Source: SIG673 sp045658525 (GTDB lineage Bacteria; Bacillota; Clostridia; Oscillospirales; CAG-272). Taken from it: 27,574 nucleotides of DNA. The stretch lies in the NCBI GenBank assembly GCA_045658525.1, contig JAZOVD010000105.1, positions 1-27,574 of the forward strand, in the 5' to 3' direction. The notes under the pieces were generated by a model. That model ran no database searches and was not told where the DNA came from. It saw nothing but the letters and a program-made list of their open reading frames with translations. Of this stretch, positions 23,192 to 27,574 are shown one piece after another (position 1 is the stretch's first letter; each line of letters opens with the position of its first letter). The translations under genes were made by a program, and so were the position numbers.

Positions 23192-24631
23192 TTATTCTAT
23201 TGGGTGAGAGAAACACGTTTCTGCGAGAGTGAAAAATTCAAGATTTCTGGAATAACGCCCCTTAGCTCTGATAACGAACGGGATATAATGCTTTTTTGTC
23301 TCAGCCGTTTTCTGATCCTTTTTAGCCTCAGGGTAAGACTTCATAGTACTGTTATTGTGCATACGGTCAGCCGCCTTAACAAGCGATGCCGTTTCGCTTG
23401 AAAGCGCGTGCCCGAGGTACGCCTTCATATTTTCCGGAACGGTATAGTCCACGTTGGGATTTTTGGAAACAAGTAAAACGAGCGCATATATCTCAGAGCC
23501 GAACATTTCAAGTATTTCCACGTCCGCGCCCTTAACGTCCTCGACGCAGTCGTGAAGAAGCGCGACCGCCACGGTCTTATCGTCAACGATTGCGTTTTGG
23601 AGAAGTATCTTGGCTACCGCCATAGGATGAATGAAATAGTCCTCACCGTGATAACGCTTATAACCCTTGGCGGCTGTCATAGTCTTTGTAACGTATTCAA
23701 GAGCCTTCAATGAAATGCAATCCTCTCCGTAACGTCCGATAAGCTCCTCCTTCAGTTCCTTTTCCGAGACCTGAACATCGTAGCTCGGAACCTCTTTCGG
23801 AGGCTTTTTTATGAAGTTATTGTACAGCAAAACGGAAACGGTAATGATCGAAATAAGTATAGGGATGATCTTCGTTATCTTTTCATAAATATTCGACATA
23901 AATAGCGTTTCGGCGCTTCCTGTAACCACGAGCATCCACCACGCCACGAGCAAGATAAGAACTATAAGCAGGTTCCTCAAAAACACCATAAGGCGTATTT
24001 TCACAAGCTCCGCGGAGCTATATCCGCCCGCGGGGTGCTTTCTGATGTTGTAATAATGAAACGACATTTCCTGTAAAGCAAGCAACAAAATCACAGTAAC
24101 CGCACCCACGATCGCCCACAAGCTGCCGTCATATATCAGCTTCATCGTAACGATGACGAAACCCGCAGCGGCGTTTTCGGTAAACGTAGAGAGATGAGAG
24201 AAGAGCTTTCTGTTATTATAAAGCATTTGAGCCGCTATCAACCCGACAGCAACAAGCGCAATGCCGTAATATTCGGACTTTTGTACCAAAACAGCTCCAC
24301 AAACAGCTGCGAACGCACCCACAAAGAACAATACTATCCTTAAAAGCGCGGATATTTGGATTTTCAGCTTTCTCTGTTGCTCGTCACCGGTTCTGTCTCC
24401 CGCTTTATACAAATAATACGTAAGCTGGTACAAAACCGCTCCCATAACGGCAAGAGTTATCGTCAAGGAATTAGTTTTGAACGCACCCGCAATCGAGATT
24501 TCGGGATATTTTCCGAACATCAGAGCAAAGAGCGTATATACCAAGCTCGCCATACTTATTTTCAAAAACAGCCTATACAACCGTACAGCCGTTTTCTGAC
24601 TTTTTTGAACTATATTAGCTTCCTTTCCCAT
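23192..24631 (-). CDS. Multi-pass membrane protein with C-terminal RelA/SpoT-type HD hydrolase domain
   Basis: 479 residues. The N-terminal half holds about eight hydrophobic segments (about 21-40, 55-75, 92-116, 121-139, 154-188 as two, 215-237, 253-271). A short linker leads to a cytoplasmic HD domain (about 295-479). The domain keeps the metal and catalytic set of Rel/SpoT ppGpp hydrolases: YHGEDYFIHP (H335), ALLHDCVED (H360, D361, E364, D365) and KAADRMHNNSTM (D422, N426). No synthetase, TGS or ACT domain is present. By family knowledge it could hydrolyse (p)ppGpp or a related nucleotide at the membrane. The unusual membrane half gives no recognised function; a sensory or anchoring role is inference. 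ATG at 24631, with AAAGGA 6-7 nt upstream. The preceding oxidoreductase gene ends 69 bp upstream, with only a weak terminator between, so co-transcription is possible. Confidence 0.78.
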   Translation of the reverse strand: MGKEANIVQKSQKTAVRLYRLFLKISMASLVYTLFALMFGKYPEISIAGAFKTNSLTITLAVMGAVLYQLTYYLYKAGDRTGDEQQRKLKIQISALLRIVLFFVGAFAAVCGAVLVQKSEYYGIALVAVGLIAAQMLYNNRKLFSHLSTFTENAAAGFVIVTMKLIYDGSLWAIVGAVTVILLLALQEMSFHYYNIRKHPAGGYSSAELVKIRLMVFLRNLLIVLILLVAWWMLVVTGSAETLFMSNIYEKITKIIPILISIITVSVLLYNNFIKKPPKEVPSYDVQVSEKELKEELIGRYGEDCISLKALEYVTKTMTAAKGYKRYHGEDYFIHPMAVAKILLQNAIVDDKTVAVALLHDCVEDVKGADVEILEMFGSEIYALVLLVSKNPNVDYTVPENMKAYLGHALSSETASLVKAADRMHNNSTMKSYPEAKKDQKTAETKKHYIPFVIRAKGRYSRNLEFFTLAETCFSHPIE

Positions 24632-24658
24632 TTGCTATCCTTTCTTTTGTAGCCGAAA

Positions 24659-24685
24659 CGCCCGACGAAATTCACTCGTCGGGCG
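24659..24685 (-). terminator. Hairpin, weak terminator, after the oxidoreductase gene
   Basis: 10-bp stem cgcccgacga/tcgtcgggcg (24659-24668 / 24676-24685) with a 7-nt loop. On the minus strand it is followed only by TTTCGG, so termination may be partial, with read-through into the HD-domain gene at 24631. No promoter is evident in the remaining gap. Confidence 0.65.
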
Positions 24686-24700
24686 CGGACTGTTTTATTA

Positions 24701-25876
24701 TCAGTTATTGTACGTAGAAGACAGGTCAGCTACCGTCTCCTCTGCGACCTTTTCCTTGCGGCGCGAGGTCGCTATCTTCTTTTTAAGAAGCTCATAGAAC
24801 TCCTTCGCATTATTGGGATCGGTAACGTCGATCGTGCAATCCTTCCAGGAAGAAAGCATGATAGCGTTTGAAAGCGTAAGTCCGTTTATTCCCTCATAAC
24901 CGGAGGCAAGCAGAGGCTCGCCTTTAAGAAGATGATTTGTAAAGTTCTGGGTTATACCCTTATGCTGAGGAAGCATATCGTATTCAGGTTCAAGAACCTC
25001 CTTGGTGGTAGGAAGCTTGGCAAAGCCCTCAGTGGCAGCAAAGCACCATTCTCTTTCGTCGCCCTCGTTCTTAGTCCATACGAGCTTAGAGCCCTCCGCG
25101 ACGAGCTTACCCTTAGATCCTGATATTTCAAGTCTGTTAGTACCGGGGCATTCACCGGTGGTGGTTATAAATACGGATGTCGCGCCGTTCTCGTACTTAC
25201 CGTATGCGGTAACGTCGTCCTCGACCTCTATATCGTGATACTTACCGTAATCACAGAAAGCGGTTATGTACTTAGGCATACCGAATATCCACTGCCAAAG
25301 ATCCAGGTTATGAGGACACTGGTTGAGAAGAACTCCTCCACCCTCTCCCGACCAGGTAGCTCTCCAATCACCCGAATCGTAATAATACTGGGTTCTGTAC
25401 CAGTCGGTTATTATCCATACCATTCTTTTAAGCTCGCCAAGCTCGCCCGACTGAACTATTTCACGCATTTTTCTGTAAACGGGGTTAGTTCTCTGGTTAA
25501 ACATAACGCCGAAAGCCTTACCCGAAGCCTTTGCCGCCTTCATCATTTCCTCTACCGCAAGAGTATAAACTCCAACAGGCTTTTCGGAAATAACGTTAAG
25601 TCCCGCCGCAAAAGCGTCTATCGCAATAACAGGATGCATATAGTGCGGTGTGGCTATAAGGACAACGTCACAGGTTCCACTTTTAAGAAGCTCTTTATAA
25701 TCCGTAAAGAGCGGAAGCTCCTCTCCGAATTTTTCTCTTGCCCAATCGAGTCTCGACTGTTTAAGATCGCATATCGCTCCGAGAGTCGCGCCTTCTATTT
25801 CGCCGGCGTGGAGATATGTTGCGTGCTGGCTTCCCATATTACCTATTCCGATAATACCGTATCTGACCTTATCCAT
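24701..25876 (-). CDS. Gfo/Idh/MocA-family NAD(P)-dependent oxidoreductase
   Basis: 391 residues. N-terminal Rossmann fold with GIIGIGNMGSQH (7-18) for NAD(P) binding, the family EKP motif (SEKPVGVY, K99), and the C-terminal substrate domain with GEGGGVLLNQCPHNLDL, whose H189 and D192 are the expected active-site residues. Members oxidise or reduce sugar and inositol hydroxyl groups, so a role in sugar or uronate catabolism fits, but the substrate cannot be assigned. The reading frame extends to 25942, but ATG 25876 is chosen: it has AGAGGT 6 nt upstream and begins directly with the Rossmann strand. The promoter at 25951-25979 lies upstream of it and would overlap any start near 25942. Divergent from the amidohydrolase gene. 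Confidence 0.9.
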   Translation of the reverse strand: MDKVRYGIIGIGNMGSQHATYLHAGEIEGATLGAICDLKQSRLDWAREKFGEELPLFTDYKELLKSGTCDVVLIATPHYMHPVIAIDAFAAGLNVISEKPVGVYTLAVEEMMKAAKASGKAFGVMFNQRTNPVYRKMREIVQSGELGELKRMVWIITDWYRTQYYYDSGDWRATWSGEGGGVLLNQCPHNLDLWQWIFGMPKYITAFCDYGKYHDIEVEDDVTAYGKYENGATSVFITTTGECPGTNRLEISGSKGKLVAEGSKLVWTKNEGDEREWCFAATEGFAKLPTTKEVLEPEYDMLPQHKGITQNFTNHLLKGEPLLASGYEGINGLTLSNAIMLSSWKDCTIDVTDPNNAKEFYELLKKKIATSRRKEKVAEETVADLSSTYNN

Positions 25877-25895
25877 TTTATTACCTCTGTTTCGC

Positions 25896-25908
25896 GGCTG
25901 ATTCAGCC
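25896..25908. other. Short palindrome in the oxidoreductase 5' leader
   Basis: ggctga-t-tcagcc, a 6-bp inverted repeat about a single base, 20-32 bp upstream of the oxidoreductase ATG. It could be an operator half-site pair or an mRNA hairpin near the RBS; there is no evidence beyond symmetry. Confidence 0.35.
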
Positions 25909-25950
25909 TTGTATTTCGGGACGTGATCACTACCGTCCACACCTATTAAG

Positions 25951-25979
25951 ATTATACCACAGCTTTTCAGCTATGTCAA
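25951..25979 (-). promoter_or_regulatory. Consensus sigma-A promoter for the oxidoreductase gene
   Basis: On the minus strand TTGACA (25974-25979), 17 nt, TATAAT (25951-25956), with TGG just before the -10. This is a perfect match with an extended -10, about 75 bp before the ATG. Confidence 0.9.
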
Positions 25980-26030
25980 TACAGATAGAAAATTTTAGAA
26001 GCAAATATTTTTTAAAATGAAATTTTATTA

Positions 26031-26059
26031 TTGACAATTGGGGTTTGTTTTGATATACT
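26031..26059 (+). promoter_or_regulatory. Consensus sigma-A promoter for the nitrilase-family gene
   Basis: TTGACA (26031-26036), 17 nt, TATACT (26054-26059), preceded by TGA (extended -10). The -35 boxes of the two divergent promoters are 51 bp apart, which leaves room for a shared regulator site. The TTG inside this -35 is also the apparent upstream end of the downstream reading frame, so that longer start is not real. Confidence 0.88.
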
Positions 26060-26102
26060 CGTTTCAGTCGCAAAAAATATTCACAGTATCAAGGAGAACG
26101 GT

Positions 26103-26987
26103 ATGAAAATAGCGGTACTACAGCAATATCCTTTTGAGTGGTATGATAAAAGCAAAGAGCTTCCGGAGCTTTCAGAGCTTAAAAAGCGTGGCGAAAAAAC
26201 TGTGGACCGTTGCTTTGAGCTTATCGATGATGCTGCAAAAAGCGGAGCCGATCTTGCCGTTACTATGGAAACGGTAAACGCATATCTCGCACTCGGGGAT
26301 ACGCGATTCAAATACACAGACACGCTCGAAAGCGACACGGTAAAGCGTTTTTCCGAAGCGGCGAGAAAATATAAAATGCATATAGTAGCCGGACTTGCGC
26401 TTGAAATAGATGGCAAGCCTTATAACTGCGCGGTGCTTTTTGACGATAGCGGAAAGATACTGGGAATACATAAAAAGGTTCACCTACCTGCAGGTGAAGA
26501 GCTTCATTTTGAGCACGGAGACCGTTTTGAGGTGTTTAAAACGAAGTTCGGAAATATAGGTATGCTGGTTTGCTGGGATATGCAGTTTCCCGAGGCAGCA
26601 AGAGAGCTTGCGCTCGGAGGCGTTGATCTTATCGCCTGCCCCACCTACGGCTGGGAGAACATTTACGGTCTTTCGAGGGCATACGAAAACAGCGTTTATA
26701 TTGCTACGGGTATGTGTACCTATCCTTGGGGGCTTTACGATTGCAACGATCCGAGCTGTATAGTTGACAATATGGGTAACGTGCTTGCCTCTTGTCCGAG
26801 AAACGGAGAAGGCATAGCGATAGCTGAGCTTGACATAACAAAAGAGCCTGCGCCGCAGTACGGCTCTGAGCATTTCTATCAGTCACATTCTATGCGCAAG
26901 ACCCGTTTTTCTCAAAGAAGAACGAACGCATACAAGCTGATAAACGAGCCTCTTGAAGAAACTCCGCTTTATAAAAAGTATTTTTGA
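26103..26987 (+). CDS. Nitrilase-superfamily (carbon-nitrogen) hydrolase
   Basis: 294-residue cytosolic amidohydrolase of the CN-hydrolase fold. The Glu-Lys-Cys triad is visible: E56 (VTMETVNA), K125 (GIHKKVHLP) and C157 (GMLVCWDMQFPEAAR). Length is normal for this family. Members cleave non-peptide C-N bonds of amides, N-carbamoyl compounds or nitriles; the substrate here is not predictable from motifs. The start is ATG 26103, with AAGGAG about 7 nt upstream. The longer frame to 26031 runs through the promoter. It is transcribed divergently from the oxidoreductase gene, which suggests possible shared control, not proven pathway membership. No clear terminator follows; the tRNA-array promoter begins 30 bp after the stop. 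Confidence 0.88.
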   Translation: MKIAVLQQYPFEWYDKSKELPELSELKKRGEKTVDRCFELIDDAAKSGADLAVTMETVNAYLALGDTRFKYTDTLESDTVKRFSEAARKYKMHIVAGLALEIDGKPYNCAVLFDDSGKILGIHKKVHLPAGEELHFEHGDRFEVFKTKFGNIGMLVCWDMQFPEAARELALGGVDLIACPTYGWENIYGLSRAYENSVYIATGMCTYPWGLYDCNDPSCIVDNMGNVLASCPRNGEGIAIAELDITKEPAPQYGSEHFYQSHSMRKTRFSQRRTNAYKLINEPLEETPLYKKYF

Positions 26988-27017
26988 CCAAACTAAGCTA
27001 CAAACTCAAAATACCAC

Positions 27018-27046
27018 TTGACAACTACGTTTTTGTTTGATATAAT
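27018..27046 (+). promoter_or_regulatory. Consensus promoter driving the tRNA-Pro array
   Basis: TTGACA (27018-27023), 17 nt, TATAAT (27041-27046) with TGA before the -10. The first tRNA-like unit begins at 27060, 14 nt after the -10, as expected for a tRNA transcription unit. It may serve the intact tRNA about 420 bp downstream through the two decayed units. Confidence 0.9.
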
Positions 27047-27059
27047 GATAGAGGTTTTT

Positions 27060-27130
27060 CGGGATGTAGCGCAGTTGGTAGCGCGCCTGGTTTGGGAGCA
27101 AGACACCGCCCCCTCATTATGAAATCCCGA
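27060..27130 (+). pseudogene. Decayed tRNA-Pro (unit 1)
   Basis: The 5' half is tRNA-like: acceptor CGGGATG, a D arm with GCGC stems and the anticodon loop TTTGGGA. The anticodon stem CCTGG/GCAAG has two mismatches and no TTCGA T-loop exists. ATCCCG at 27124-27129 can still close six acceptor pairs. It is read as a pseudogene, although a structured non-canonical RNA is possible. Confidence 0.75.
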
Positions 27131-27264
27131 AAAACGCCGAAAAGCCTTGTAAACACTGACTTTTTCGGCAATATACCCTCTTTCAAAATCGCTGTGAAAA
27201 GCGGTTTGACCACATGTTTGACCACTTACGGAAAAACCTCAAAAATTCAATATTTTTTACCTTT

Positions 27265-27306
27265 CGGGGTGTGGCGCAGTTGGTAGCGCGCGACGTTTGG
27301 GAGCAT
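27265..27306 (+). pseudogene. tRNA-Pro 5' half only (unit 2)
   Basis: Identical to the intact tRNA gene from the acceptor CGGGGTG through the D arm, the anticodon stem CGACG and the loop TTTGGGA. The sequence then switches abruptly to GCATGCAGGCGGTCTCCGC, which cannot form the anticodon stem, T arm or acceptor 3' strand. Confidence 0.8.
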
Positions 27307-27468
27307 GCAGGCGGTCTCCGCTTCTTTATTTTTCAAATGCTCGAAAACCCTTGAAAACATTGACTTTTTCGGGTGTTACCCTTTTCAAAAAAACACCGAC
27401 GAAATGTTTTGACCACAGATTTGACCACTTACGGAAAATGACCTAAAAATCGAATATTTTTCACACTT

Positions 27469-27544
27469 CGGGGTGTGGCGCAGTTGGTAGCGCGCGACGT
27501 TTGGGACGTCGATGCCGCAGGTTCGAACCCTGTCACTCCGACCA
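27469..27544 (+). tRNA. tRNA-Pro(UGG), intact, CCA encoded
   Basis: Full cloverleaf: acceptor CGGGGTG/CACTCCG (one G-U pair), D stem GCGC/GCGC, anticodon arm CGACG-TTTGGGA-CGTCG (anticodon TGG), variable ATGCC, T arm GCAGG-TTCGAAC-CCTGT, discriminator A and encoded CCA. A short hairpin-like stretch follows (GTGC...GCAC), but the window ends before any terminator can be judged. Confidence 0.95.
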
Positions 27545-27574
27545 AATTAGTGCTTTATGCACAAAAAATCAGTC

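Larger units (their letters stand above)
27060..27468 (+). repeat. Tandem ~205-bp repeats, each starting with a tRNA-Pro 5' half
   Basis: Unit 1 spans 27060-27264 (205 bp) and unit 2 27265-27468 (204 bp). Unit 3 starts at 27469 and runs past the window edge. Besides the tRNA 5' half, the spacers share TTGTAAACACTGACTTTTTC-like text (27147-27166 and about 27350-27370), a paired TTTGACCAC motif (two copies per unit) followed by TTACGGAAAA, and AATATTTTT before the next unit. Each spacer has a potential hairpin, gccgaaaa/ttttcggc (27136-27143/27162-27169) and ctcgaaaa/ttttcggg (27340-27347/27366-27373). This stretch of more than 300 bases contains no credible protein gene. Confidence 0.88.

Noticed and set aside
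26031..26102. N-terminal extension of the nitrilase-family protein starting at 26031
   Set aside because: The TTG at 26031 is part of the TTGACA -35 box and the frame runs through the promoter, so it cannot be translated from that transcript.
27025..27286. Short ORFs on both strands in the tRNA array (66 and 64 codons)
   Set aside because: They overlap the tRNA promoter, the tRNA-like units and repeated spacers, and have no RBS. The minus-strand repeat of VVK text could recall a recombinase C-terminus but is too short to claim.
27060..27574. CRISPR array or ordinary tRNA cluster
   Set aside because: The repeat unit is about 205 bp with a degenerate tRNA half, not short direct repeats with unique spacers. 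Units 1 and 2 cannot fold a T arm, so only unit 3 is called a tRNA.

Overview
The window looks like a chromosomal segment of a low-to-mid GC Bacillota (Clostridia), probably an uncultured gut lineage. The signs are strong sigma-A-type promoters (TTGACA-17 nt-TATAAT with a TGn extension), GGAG-type ribosome binding sites, monoderm-type signal peptides, a Wzz/YveK-like membrane protein and choline-binding-like N-terminal motifs. I cannot name a species from the sequence.

Layout. (1) 49-1359 (+) is an MtaB-type tRNA methylthiotransferase. It converges with (2) 1392-4088 (-), a PMCA-like P-type Ca2+-ATPase, through a perfect 17-bp palindromic terminator that contains the end of both genes. (3) 4277-5074 (+) is an orphan Wzz/YveK-like chain-length protein. 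It converges, with stop codons one base apart inside another palindrome, with (4) 5076-6722 (-), a secreted, membrane-anchored beta-helix/PMP-repeat protein. (5) 6805-22992 (-) holds three head-to-tail paralogous genes, each encoding a secreted protein of about 1,780-1,795 residues. Each has a signal peptide, a choline-binding-like motif, a LamG-like domain, Ig-like/InlB-like modules, a CBM-like beta-sandwich, a copper-amine-oxidase-N-like domain and a heparinase II/III-type polysaccharide lyase. Transcription runs 22992 to 6805, and the beta-helix gene follows downstream. (6) 23192-24631 (-) is a multi-pass membrane protein ending in a RelA/SpoT-type HD hydrolase domain. (7) 24701-25876 (-) is a Gfo/Idh/MocA oxidoreductase, divergent from (8) 26103-26987 (+), a nitrilase-superfamily amidohydrolase; both have near-consensus promoters. 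(9) 27060-27544 (+) is a tandem array of about 205-bp units, each starting with a tRNA-Pro 5' half. Only the last unit is an intact tRNA-Pro(UGG).

How it fits together. The three giant lyases are the main accessory feature: a secreted depolymerising set for an acidic, uronate-containing polysaccharide of unknown identity. No transporter, unsaturated glucuronyl hydrolase or sulfatase lies in the window, so the rest of any pathway is elsewhere. The most unusual observations are the mosaic relationships among the three lyases (a different pair is closest in different domains), the decayed tRNA-Pro repeat array, the membrane-tethered ppGpp-hydrolase-like protein, and the two convergent gene pairs that share stop-codon palindromes.
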